The notes beneath the pieces are model-generated. The model was given only the letters and a program-made list of their open reading frames with translations. It searched no databases and had not been told where the DNA came from. This document shows, one piece after another, positions 26,701 through 38,214 of a stretch of DNA of 64,000 nt; within the stretch, counting starts at the first letter, position 1, and each line of letters opens with the position of its first letter. Position numbers and translations under genes: made by a program. The stretch comes from Holacanthus passer (taxonomy: Eukaryota > Chordata > Actinopteri > Pomacanthidae). The DNA lies in assembly GCA_025331565.1 (NCBI GenBank), contig JAFREQ010000003.1, positions 124,001 through 188,000 on the forward strand, in the 5' to 3' direction.

Positions 26701-29700
26701 AGGAGCTCTTTGATAAGAACATATCTCAGATAATCTCCCTGAGGATGGTAGATAACGGTGTGAGTGCAGTGATCTTTAAAAGAAAAACCCACCAGATTCA
26801 GCCACTTCTGAGATGGGCACGTCCTGCTCGTAAGACATAAAGCCCAGAATGGAGAAGATGGCAAAACCTGCAATAAAACTGGTCGCACTGTTCAGGAAAC
26901 AGAGGGACAGGCAATCCCTGGAAACAACACAGAGACGAGGAAATAACGATGAGGAACGACTAATATGGTTGTGTAAAGTTAAACAGCATTTTTACTGACC
27001 TTTGAGGTAGAACAGAGAAACAGTGCAGCTGATCATAATGCCAAAATTATTTCAGTCCTTACCTGTAGCAGTTGTTGTTGTATTTGTTGTAGCTTCCCAG
27101 GGCAGCGAGGCAACCGAGGCAGATGGCATAGGAGAAGAAGATCTGAGTTCCAGCATCCATCCATACCTTCAGACAGAACGCAAACAAGATCATCAAATAG
27201 GAAAAAATTATTTGCCACAAAATGTCATATGGGTGCACGACATCCTTGCATCCTTAAACCTGCAATAACTGATCTTTGGTCACTCATGCGTTGACATGGC
27301 AAACTTGTTAGCAAACTATTGCCTATTGATGTATCTAGCGAATATGGCACAACTGTAGAATTTATTTTGAGTCATGTTCCTGTCCAATATTCGTTTAGCT
27401 CAAAAAACCCAATAATCTAACCCCTAACCCTAACCCTGTTACCATATCCAAGTACATTTTGCTCCCTGAACTCAACCACACCTTAGCTAAAGGAGCATCA
27501 GACCAGAAACACCCACTGGTAATTCTTGATGGTCCTTACAAGTATCTACTTGACTTTTCGGCATTGCGACAAAAGAGGTAATGAAACCTTCCGCAAACAG
27601 CTACCAGTTGATGAAAGGCTGTGATATATCTTGGATTTGTTCCAGGAGGGAAGTCAACATAAAGCTTTCAGTGTCTAAACTTCTTGATGATATGCTGAAA
27701 ATATCAGTATAGGTAAATATGATCATATCAGCATGGATGTGTATAATTAATCTGTAAGTGAACTGAAAAGTGTCAAGTTTCAATTGTATCCGACATACAA
27801 TCATGTATGTTTGAAAGTGTATTTCCAGCCTACCTGTGGGTCAGACAGCCGCCCCAGGTCGGGGTAGAGGTAGAAGTGGATTCCCCTGGTGGCTCCAGGC
27901 AGCGTGACCCCTCTGACCAGCAGGATCAGTAGCATAACATAAGGGAAGGTGGCTGTGAAGTAAACCACCTGCAGGGAAACAGCAGCACCTCCGAATCACA
28001 TACGTGCCCACAAGACTTATAACAATATCTCTCTTCCAAGAAATGCTGCAGAGAACTATTGATGATATGATTTCTAGTTAATATTTGAATAGTATGAATG
28101 GAACAGACCTTGCCAGTAGATTTGACTCCCTTCCAGATGCAGAAGTAGCAGATGATCCATGCAATAGCCAGACAGATAACCAGGTCCCAGTTCAGAGAGC
28201 CAATGTGATTAATACCTGAAGAAATTCTCAACACCCTTCGTCTGGGCCACACAAACACACAAATAGGACCGACATTAGAAATACTTTTTAAAAAGTCTTT
28301 ATACCACATTCGGTGTGTCACAACTTTCCTGGTATAACATTTTGTCTATGCTCCCATTTTGTCTAAGCAAAACTTCGGAAGCAGAAGTTGCATCTGGTTT
28401 AACAATCATACATTTTTAAAACAGAAAAAATCTGATATAAAAGATTAAATTGCTTGTAAAGTTGAATATTTGGTGAACTTGTTGGCACCTAAGGCCATTT
28501 GAGGACACGGTCAAACAAAAAGGCACTTACTCCCAGAACTCAATGACAGGAGAGGTGGTGTTCTCATGGTGATTGATGGAGCTATTCCCCCTCTGAAATG
28601 CCATACAGGAATCTTGAATGAAGGAAAGACAAAAAGACATTCAAGAAATCCAGGCTTTCTCCGAGGTTTCCAAGTTACACAGGGAAGTGAAACAATGGCA
28701 CCGCTGAGACGGAGGAGGGAAACGGTGCACGAGCATTCACTCCATTAAGATAAAATGAAACTATAAATAAGGAAATGACGACGAAAACAGCAGAAACATT
28801 ATATATGAACAACACTAAAAGTCAAGCATTACACACAAAGTACAGCTGTAACTGATAGGAATGTCATTAATTTTTTAAAGTATTTGGTCATAAACAAACA
28901 TTTTGCACTAAATATTTTTGACCTGATGATGGTGCTAGATGAAAAGTCAGGCAAACACCAAAATTATCATTCTGAAGTAGAAATAAAAGTCTGTGTAAAA
29001 TAGTTTGGAAAATTAAAAAAACAAAATGTCAACCTCATGATGGCGCTATAGGAAAAGACAAGGAATCACCAAAGTCATTAGGATTCATCCTCAGTGGACC
29101 ATGAAAGCCTGTTCAAAATTTCATGGCAATCCATGAAATTGTTGAGATATTTTAGTCTGACCCAGTTGGACCGACAGGCTGACGATGGCATCTAAAAATT
29201 CAGATGTTCATATGCACGTCAAGATGGAGACCTGGCTACACCTGATCTACGACTGCACACTGTTTATTAGTATGTCTAGCAGAAGCTCATCTTCTGCTTT
29301 AGGCTTAGTGTCCTGTGTCTCACCTGTGTTCCAGGTGTTGTTGCAGGAAGCCCAGGGCAGATCCCAGGTGAAGGAGTTGGACAGGTAGAAGATGGCCCAG
29401 GCTAACACAACGATGTAGTAGATGTTAAGCAGAGCTGCAATCACCGTGGTGGCATAACCCACACCTGACAACAAAACACAACAACAAAAAAACAAAAACA
29501 AATTAACTTGTTGATGAAAGGATGATTATCATCTTGTATCATACCTGTCAGGTAATACATACACAACGCCTCAAAAGCAGTTTGAGTTCATAACCATCCA
29601 GTCTCCTGGCTGTGTAGTTGCAACATAGTCAAGAGTGTGACTACGTGCCCTCACATGTCACAAATTGCCCTTAGCCATTTACCTCTCTGGCCAGCCGCAC

Positions 29701-32700
29701 CTCAACTTACTTGGCAGCCCTCACCTCCACTTCAGAAAACCTGAAACATTCCCACCCTCCACCTCAGCTAACCAGCCAACTCCTGTCCCTGACCCTTCAT
29801 TAGCTATTCTTCCAAATGTCATCCTCTGTAGGTTATGAATATTGCTGGTGACAGACTCATTTGAAGGCAGAGAATGGAACAATAGCCAGTGCTGGTTGCT
29901 TGACAGCTGTTACAACTACATACATCACCATCCCACATCTGTGACATGCACACTGATTGTTTGACACGGACGCAGTGTACACTGAAACTGAATACATGCA
30001 CATAGACGCATTGTGCAAGCATGTCTGAAATTCCTCTTTGGTCCCACATTGTTGTACAGACATGTATAGATGTTATCACTGATTGTCTGCATGAATCTTT
30101 GTATTTAACCTGCATGGTGCACAAGCAACTCATTGTTTCAGAACAACATGCATACCATGATCGTTACATATTTACATTAAAAAAAATCATCAAGAGGGAT
30201 GCTCCCACACAAAAACTTATACAAAGCATGGTTAACATCTTAAAGGATGGAAAGCATGGCTTCATTAAACAGCAATTGAATGATCTTTCTTAAGAAAATA
30301 CCTTCAAGTAATGGGCAGATTTTCCTCCAGCAGGTGATGCCGCCCTCGCTGGTGTACTGACCCAGAGACGTCTCCAGGAAGAAGACCGGGATCCCACAAG
30401 CAAACAGGAAGATGAGGTATGGGATGAAGAAGGCACCTGTATAAGCACATAGGTTAAATGAACAGTTCACCTTGATATCTTCAATATGCTCTCAAGTGAT
30501 GTAAGAGTAGGAGACACTATTGGAAAATGTGCAAATTAATTAAATCACATTTACATTGCAAAGAAATGTTTCTAGAAAATTTCTTTAAAAAAAACAAGCA
30601 AAATGACGGTGATGAATTCTATGATAAGTCATGCTGAATATCATCAACAACAAACAAACAATTTTACTTACTAGGGCTTTGAAAAATACAAGATTTTATT
30701 GTTTGCCAGCTTTATTTTTTGTCAGTGAGGTGTCATGTATTTGACAATAGCTAACTGGCTCTTTTCCTATTTCCAGTGAACTTTGACCTTCATTGATAAA
30801 TTGATCTCTTTCCAACATAGATCACATATTAACCTGCGCAATATATCCTCCTGAGCTAATTAATATTTATTTCCTTTTAGATGCTTGGCTGCCATTGGTT
30901 TGAAAGCAAATGCAAAGATGAGATTTCCAGAAACCTTGTTTTTGTGGTGGAACAATTTAAGATGTTGCAGTGTGGTGGTCTCAGGAGGAAAAGCTACTGC
31001 ACCTACAATCCACCCTACCCCAATGCTGTACCTACATGACTACATGCAGAAGAGATAAGTGATTCCATCACTCACCTCCTCCGTTCTTATAACAAAGGTA
31101 GGGGAAACGCCAGACATTCCCCAGGCCAATGATTTCTCCAGCCACTGACAGAACAAACTCAATTTTGTTGCCCCATTGGCCCCTGTCTGTCATCTTCTCC
31201 TCTGTGCTGGGAACAATGTCCAGAGGCCTGCTGTGTCCATTGGAGGGCTCCACCTTGGATGTGTTCTCCATGTCATCTACGGGCCCTGAGGGTTACAATG
31301 GAGAGTTGAGGAGAAAAACAAAAATTACAGAAGAAGAAATGGGGCAAAATACATACGTAGATAAAGCCTACGGGATGGCAATATTCCAAAGGTCATAGCA
31401 GGGCAGCGTGCAGTATATCTAGTTTCTTTATTATCTTTGTCTGTGCCATGCAAAAGCCTGGAGGTTATCAAGCATTTGGTTGTGTCTCTGTGTGTGTGTG
31501 TCCATGTTTGCATGCAGCTAATTTTGTCATCATGTCAAATTGTGCAAATGGGGTAACAGGAAACAAGAGATTGGCCCCAATGCAAAATACTGAGGTGAAG
31601 CTGGTGCGTTTCAATTAATGCAATTATTACAAAAAAGGCAAAAGGCTTACAAAATGGAGAATGAGGGAAAGTGTCAAAAACAGAGAAGACAGTCCAAACA
31701 GGCAAACAAATCCAACTGGGAGCAGGCAGGAAACAAAAAGTCCAAAAACAGGCAAGGTCCAGGAAAAACGAAGCGAAGGTCCAAAAACACTGGGAAGGTC
31801 AATGAAAAGGCTGCAAAGCTTCGAACACAGTACAAAGGCGAAGTGGCAGCGAGTGAAGGGAACACACACTAAATACGATAGGAGGGAAGGATCACAGGTG
31901 AAAGCAAGCAGGGCGTGTCAGACAAAATGCAAAGGCGTGAAGTAAAGTCACAGAAACAACAGAAGTGTCAAGATAAAAGAGGAAACAATAACTGAATGAC
32001 ATTAAACAAGGACAGGATAAGACACTCACATACTACTGGACCATCACTCTGATATATTTGTGCACATTCATGACTGTATGCTCAAGGGCCTCTCATGGTT
32101 ACAGTGATTCACAATTTTTGAAAAACTTTTTATTGACTGCTGACCCGTCACTCTGCATAACCAGTCAATCAGCAGAAGTCGCGAATGATCAACAAGGCAA
32201 TTCTTTTGATGAAGAATTAATGAGACGATCCCATAGTACATGTTATAAAGCTCAGTTTCAATTTGTAAAATTCATCAAGAATCTTCTGCATCTCAATTGC
32301 GAAGAAGCAAAGGAAGTCACTGGTGATGATGTCAAATCCTGCTCCACAGACAACAACAATCAAAAACAGAAGTAACTTTAAATTTCACCCAATTGTCCAA
32401 AAAACAGTTTGGCTCCAAATGGATCAGGTCCAACTAAATGTCAATAAATGTTAGGCCACGAATTGAACCTACAGATACAGTGAGAAAACTTTAGGTAACT
32501 TTGATGGTTGAAGACCTGAAATCTGTCACAACTGTGTCAACGCTGAATGACAAACTAAATTTTCCTAAGCTTATGATAAGTGACTGTGTGTTTTCTTTTG
32601 TTACTGTTGCATTTTCTTGTATGTTATGTATTACATTCTTCTGCACATGCTACTTGTTACTGTATACTGTTTAAATGTATAAAGCACATTAAGTTTGTAA

Positions 32701-35700
32701 TAAACATAAAAATAAAATAAAATGTAAAAATGTACTGAAGACCTGGTGGAAGAAGAAGGAATTTCAGGACCTTGGCTAGTTCACAAGCAGAATTCCCACT
32801 GTGCATGTGAAGTGCCAAATATGTCTGTTTATGTTTACATGAGCTATAATGTAGGTCACTTCCCTGCTGGATGAGGTGAATAATGGCTTGATGTTACGTC
32901 ACCACGTAGAAGTTAGTCGAGCTCTCGGCCAGATCCCGTTTAGGGGCCAGTGCTGCTGAAAGAATTTCTCTCTGTGGAGGAAACAGACAGCTCACTGACT
33001 GTGCTCACTCCTGTCAGGTTGCATTAACAGGCCTCTCACCAGCCATTCTGTTACCTTTCCTCCCCTCTCCAAAGCACATCCTGCTCACTTCTGCAGTCCA
33101 GACTCAAACCAATTGGTCATCAGTCTTCAGGAGACATACTCAAACTAATTCAGTTGCAAGAATCCATCCTTCCCTTCCTTTATCTTTCTTATCACGGAAC
33201 CACTGCCTGTTTTTGAGCTCAGTTCTGAAATTGACACAGAGGATGGAAATCCCATTTAGCCACAGGCCTTGTGTGAAGCCACCTTTACGAATGTGTTTCT
33301 CCTGGCAAAGGCCAGAGGTGGAGTACAAGTGTGACTCTGTGTGTGCTGTATGCACGGGGTTGGAGGTTGGACCCTTTTTTCGGTGCCAAAACCTCCAGCA
33401 CTGGAGCCAAATTGTGGCCTGAGGTAAAAATAGAGCCCCTTGTTTTTAGAAGGTACTTGGTGGGAATTAAGTCTTGGTGCAACAAAAGCACAGGAGCCCC
33501 TCTGCTCTGTGCTGGCAAATGAGAGTCCACAGTGGCCTTGCAGCCAGATCACAGTTTGCCTCACTTTTTCACAGTTTCTTTGTGGATGCTGAGAAGCTCA
33601 ACACGCAAGTCAAACACCTCGCTTCAAACAGTCCTTTTAAAAAGGTGAGAATAAATAACATCATTATTTATAGTAGCTCGAGAGGCTAAAATACTTTTCG
33701 TACATACATGCTTATAGAACGTCAGGGGAGAAGCACACCGTGAGAAAATATGCCAAAGTGAGAATGACCTCATTGAGGCTCAGTGGAGCTTTATCCCAGG
33801 AAACAGTGCCAACTTCATCTGGCTCTGAAAAGCTCGACTGACTGAGCAAGTGACTGACGGTGGGAGTGACTGACAGACTGACCTATTGAATGACTGACTG
33901 GTTGGATGAATGTGTGGCTGACTTCCTGGACATCGTGCGCTCTGTTTTGTCCTTATGGTCCTTAAAATAGTACACCACAGATTTAGCATTGCACTTCTAC
34001 AACACTGACACAGATTTTTAAAAGAATGATCAAGATCGAAGCAGCAGAGACTGAGACATCCTTTTTTGGGTCAAGCTCCGCAAACGTTGGATCTTACATT
34101 TCCCATAATACAACACAACAACAAATTCCTAAGATTGTCAACTTCTTTCAAAAACCCTACATTTCCAATTTGTAACACAAGTTTTCTGTTAAGAAAGGAG
34201 AAGGTTTAAGATGCTGTAACCCTGATGACATCATCAGGGTCATTTTTTTTCAAACTTTAGAAAACTTTCTCCAGAGCCACAGAGGACGTTATACAACTGT
34301 TTACCTTGTTAGCTAAGTAGTTCTCCTTGTGTGGAGTGAACTGATCTTGAAAAACTGTTTGCAAACTTGTTGCTTATTTAGACGTCCAGCAGATACAGGC
34401 CAATGTTAATATTCATTTGGAGTAGTCCTTCTGGCGCCCAGTCAAATGTGAGTCCAATATTCACTCGTCCTTTAGCTCAACCTTTTGTTCTCCACCAAGT
34501 CCTGAGGGAAATATCTGGCTCTTTAGCTACTTAATGCTCCACTATGTTCACCAGCTAATCACTAACTTTGGCCATCCGGTGCTGAGCAGGTAGAGTGATG
34601 TGAGTTGCTTGAAACAAGGTTGATGTGAGTAACGAGACCGAACCAGAACAGTCAAATTGTGGGCTGTAAAACCAAAACAGTGAGTTGTGGGTTTGATACT
34701 ATGAAGGACCCCTTTTGCTTACAAGTAATCATATGATTGATTGTTCATATAAAAATGTATCTTTTGTTTAGAATTGTATTGTTGAATGTACAGCACTGCT
34801 CAGCTAGTGTGAGTGACCCTAACTGAGATAAGCAGATTCAACACTCCACCAAATTCACACCACCAAAGAGTACACTGATCAATCCATCAGACATTAGTGT
34901 GGTATCTTAGTCTTACCCATAATACCAATACACATGGGAACCAATGCCTGAGGATGCCTGAGCCTGTTGGTCTTCATGGCATCTCATGGACAAAGGCTTT
35001 AATCTGGCTTCTCTACACGTGCAGCTCAGGGTTACATATTCAATAGCCCTGAAGCTCCCACAGTTGGATAATTGCAGGCTAATACATAACTGGGCTAGTT
35101 ATATAAGTTCAACCTGTTCCTCATAAAGATTTATAGTTGCAGTATGTGACCTATTAGTTTGATTTATGATCCTTTGATTAAGTTCAATAGTCTATTTCCT
35201 ATCGATAATTTTGAGTGTCACGTGTTTCAAATGGTGAGCATTTGATGCACAAACAGATCTCTTTGACTGGAAAACAATTTCCATGTTTCACGTTATAGTG
35301 CTATGCAGAAGCCAAGTTCTCTGATGAATTTGTCTCTAGACGTGAGAAACATTTTTGCAAAAGGAGCTACACATGTTTATTAATTTACTCACTGACTAAG
35401 GATGAATTATGTTTCATACAAGCAGCTCTTGTCTTAGATCATCAGCACATTTAGCCCCATTTAATCTGCTGTCTGATTACAGCATGGAACAGCATGATTG
35501 TCAGCATGCAAAGAACTGTGCTGCATAAAAATGTGCCGATTATAACAACAAGTTATAAAAGCCAAGTTTTGATTCTGGGATGCTCAGTTTTTGCACTTGA
35601 TCTTATTAGCAATGCTCCCATTACTGCAGGCCTTTCATAAGATGGACAAAACCAAGCATGGTTGATTTATATCCTTTAATCCTGTTTTCCCTGAGCACAA

Positions 35701-35780
35701 CTGCCAATAAATTAAAACTGAGGTGCCTATGAATATGTTCAAAATGACATTATAAGTAATTAAAGACACTCACCTTTCAT
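23730..35780 (-). CDS. slc6a13: slc6a13-type GABA/taurine transporter (GAT2)
   Basis: This is a sodium- and chloride-coupled transporter of the SLC6 family, a 12-helix plasma-membrane protein. Coding exons are 31076-31285 (ATG at 31271), 30302-30436, 29324-29464, 28531-28612, 28109-28241, 27834-27968, 27063-27166, 26793-26917, 26455-26567, 26158-26295, 25514-25616, 25038-25138, 24584-24754 and 23730-23894. All borders are GT-AG and all phases agree; from 31271 the product is 613 residues. Helix 1 (SVAGEIIGLGNVWRFPYLCY) has the Glu of the GAT2/GAT3/BGT1/taurine branch, where GAT1 has Tyr. Loop 2 has Asn-X-Ser/Thr sites. The C-terminus ESHC matches human GAT2 and differs from those of BGT1, GAT3 and TauT. 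A donor after ATGAAAG at 35774-35780 joins in frame to 31285, adding MKGPVDD. Paralogues slc6a12 and slc6a11 are the main alternatives. Confidence 0.92.
24290..24440. repeat. Dispersed fish repeat fragment ('aaaccaaaacaat..gagctgaaag' type)
   Basis: It contains gaaaccaaaacaataagctg followed by aaagatgcc and, further on, gacagataatcatgtgat-like sequence. The same order of blocks occurs at 34660-34760 (gtaaaaccaaaacagtgagt ... acaagtaatcatatgattg). It lies in the last slc6a13 intron. Confidence 0.55.
27290..27400. repeat. Dispersed fish repeat fragment (5' part of same family)
   Basis: The blocks gcaaacttgttagcaaacta and tgtccaatattcgtttagct match, in order, blocks at 34360-34480 in slc6a13 intron 1. 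A telomere-like (CCCTAA) run follows at 27417-27438. Confidence 0.45.
28915..29190. repeat. Dispersed fish repeat, one partial and one longer copy in tandem
   Basis: A run reading gacctgatgatggtgctaga at about 28920 and a second reading cctcatgatggcgctatagg at about 29034 start the same element. The second copy continues through caccaaagtcattaggattc, a 'catggcaatccatgaaattg' block and 'ttgagatattttagtctgac'. I recognise it as a highly copied percomorph repeat. It lies between two slc6a13 exons. Confidence 0.7.
31540..32030. repeat. Purine-rich dispersed fish repeat
   Basis: A long stretch built of variations on caaaaacaggcaagg, aacaggaaac and agtaaagtcacagaaacaac resembles a common teleost non-autonomous element. 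It creates Lys/Gln/Arg-rich open frames on the plus strand (31618-31945) that are not genes. Borders are approximate. Confidence 0.6.
34190..34770. repeat. Dispersed fish repeat, longest copy of the family at 24290 and 27290
   Basis: The stretch runs from gatgctgtaaccctgatgac through ctggctctttagctacttaa, ggtgctgagcaggtagagtg and gtaaaaccaaaacagtgag to acaagtaatcatatgattg. It contains block matches to both shorter fragments in this gene. I recall the same blocks from other perch-like fish genomes. Confidence 0.6.
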
Positions 35781-35860
35781 GATGTTGCACAGTTTCAAGA
35801 AGAGAGGCCTTCCCCTGTTTCAGGTTTCACTATATAACATTCCTGGAGGGGCGGAGATCT
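35774..35860 (-). promoter_or_regulatory. slc6a13 first exon and TATA-type promoter
   Basis: On the minus strand a tatata motif (35831-35836) is followed about 30 bases later by a likely start site near 35803. Then comes a short leader with caacATGAAAG, or more exactly aacatcATG with A at -3, and a strong donor (AAAG|gtgagtgt; exon end 35774). The acceptor of the next exon at 31285 (ccctcag|ggcccg) accepts it in frame. The start site itself is inferred from spacing only. Confidence 0.55.
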
Positions 35861-37424
35861 GAGAAACTGAAAACTTTGGTGCAGCCCGCGATGAGATTTT
35901 TCCTCCGAGTTGCCCCTCTCTGAAGACCCCCCTCCTCTTTATCCAATTCCATTCAGACACCCCCACACACAAACACACACACACTCGCTCCCCACAGCAC
36001 ACTAGAGGTCTGTGCTGTCTCAGCGTGGTGGGCTGATTGCGTAACCTTTTGACACACACATTCTCCCAGGGCCTTTCTGTACAGAAAGTATGGGGGAGAG
36101 GCCGGTCACACATGTGCACATGTGTATGCATACATGCAATGATCTCAAATATTACTGAGGTCGGTTTGAAAAAGATTTAAAGAGACAAAGATGCATCATT
36201 CACAAACTCTGTAAATTTTATATAATTTGTGCATGAGATTCACAATAAGAGCCTCCAATATTTCAGTGGTCTTTTCTGACTGATTGTAATGAAAACATCA
36301 CTCCTTCCTCATGAAGCCCCTGCTCCAAACACATTCTTAATTCAGCCCCCCCGAAAAGAGTCTTTATTCCCTCAGCTAGATTCCTTCCTCACAGACCCAG
36401 TAGCCCATTCAGAACATTTTCCCACCGCAGGGGTCCAGAGTGGCCCGGTTCAAGCCATTTGTTAGAAGGTCACAATCCAGAGGGTCTTTATGGAGGTGGG
36501 GATGGGGGGAGTGCCGGCTTCTGCTTTTCCTGTCTCAAATCTTTCAGGGTTAGTTTTTTTTTTTAAACTCCCCCCACCCTCCACCTCAAATCAAATTATA
36601 ATTCAAGGCACGGACACATTAGCTTTCTATTAAAATGAAGCCGTCTGCCTGACTTTGGTTTTGTAGCAGTTTTGACTTTTAATGTATGAACAACCTGTGT
36701 AATCCTTTCTGAATCAGCTCAAAAAAAAAAAACATGAATAAACAAAGCCTTGAAACCTTTGATTATAGTGACATGGTCTCACCTATATTAACTTGCTAAA
36801 TTTTAACAACAGGAGTATAGCTCCTGGCAACAGAGCTTACATGATGCTGCGACCCATTGCCTGCAGGTCTGATTCCATTTGATGGCATGACCTTGTGGTT
36901 GCGAATCAAAAAGAGTCATCAAAGTGTAATATCATGGAAAAGTGATGGAAGCATCTGCATCTCCAATACTCCAATTTTCAGCCCTGATTATAAAATACAA
37001 CTATTCTGGATGATAGGTACAAAGCAGGTAAAGAAAAACAACCTTTCAGCTGTTTTTATTCTGTGGTCCTGTCATTAACAACAAAAGTCAAATTGTGCAA
37101 TATTCCTTTCTTCCAAATGTTAGTACCTCATCCATCATACTTGCACAAAGAGACAAGACAAAACAACAGAAGGGGGTTTCTTAATGATCTGTATTTCTTT
37201 ATTCTGTCTGCAGCTTCCTGCTGTTCTGTGACTGTACGGCCACAGGTCACTGCTCAGATTGTAGCCTGTTTATTCAGAGGGATCCGTCCTGTCTCTTTGC
37301 ATCAAACTCAGATGTGCTGGTTAAATTAAATGTGTAAAAGCATCAGGTTTTCTGGCTTGAGAAGTTAAAATTTAATCCACAGCTGCTCAGATGTTGTGGG
37401 AGCTCACTCACTGAGCATGTTAAT

Positions 37425-37630
37425 GATTAAAGCAACATTATGTAACTATTTTACCTTAAAACAGCTTAAATATCATTTTGATGGTACACTGACTTTTTAT
37501 AGGGAGATCGGTGCCTCTGTCGTTCCCATTCTCATCATTGAGACCGAGAAGTGCTTGATGCTTTATGGCACCATGTGACACAACAACCAACTATCACTGA
37601 TTTAGTGAAACTGGATCATATTAAATGGAG
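37425..37630. repeat. Probable dispersed fish repeat
   Basis: The blocks aagcaacattatgtaactat, ttttgatggtacactgactt, 'gctttatggcaccatgtgac' and 'agtgaaactggatcatatta' resemble a repeat I recall from perch-like fishes. Only one copy is in the window, so the call rests on memory. Confidence 0.4.
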
Positions 37631-38157
37631 AAAATGTTTTCTAGTTTTCCTTCAGACGTCCTCCAGCTACTCTGCCTCAACTTTACAGACTTAACTCAAC
37701 AGAACTTAACTGGACTACATGTTTGGGATGAATGGATGGATGTATGTCCATTTTTAGGTGTCCACAAAATCAAATGATCAGCTGTGACATATACAAGGGT
37801 CAGCGACAAAAAGGACTTGGCAAGATGAGCCATTGTTTTAAAAGCATGCATCCAGTCACCCAGTAATTTGAAATGACATTTGCTTTTTGACAAAAGTTAA
37901 GACTGTATGCGCCTGAAAATGTCAAGTGGGGTAGCCACAAAATAATTAGAAATATTTAATCTTTTATCCACCAAGAGGGCATGTAAGTGTAGTCATTTAA
38001 AGTTTTTCATTTTTTCCATTTTGAATAATCACATCAAACAAATTATATATAAAAAACAAACATGTTATTAGGCCACAATAGCGGATTACTAATAACCACT
38101 TGTGATTACAGTTAAGAAAAAAATCTGCTAGAAATGAACCAGGGTAAAAACATGTCT

Positions 38158-38161
<4 letters not shown>

Positions 38162-38212
<51 letters not shown>
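38162..38212. repeat. (TG)n microsatellite
   Basis: About 25 uninterrupted TG units lie in intergenic sequence between slc6a13 and akr1d1. It is likely to vary in length between individuals. Confidence 0.97.

Positions 38213-38214
<2 letters not shown>

Larger units (their letters stand above)
31286..35773 (-). other. slc6a13 intron 1 (4.5 kb)
   Basis: This intron separates the tiny 5' exon from the first large coding exon. It carries the purine-rich dispersed repeat at 31540-32030 and a second dispersed repeat at 34190-34770. Open frames at 31618-31872, 32058-32375 and 33213-33564 are not credible genes. Confidence 0.55.

Noticed and set aside
31618..31945. Lys/Gln-rich plus-strand open frames of 84 and 94 codons
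   Set aside because: They follow from purine-rich dispersed repeat sequence (caaaaacagg-type) and have no splice context.
32058..32375. 105-codon plus-strand open frame in slc6a13 intron 1
   Set aside because: It has no family resemblance, codon pattern or splice evidence.
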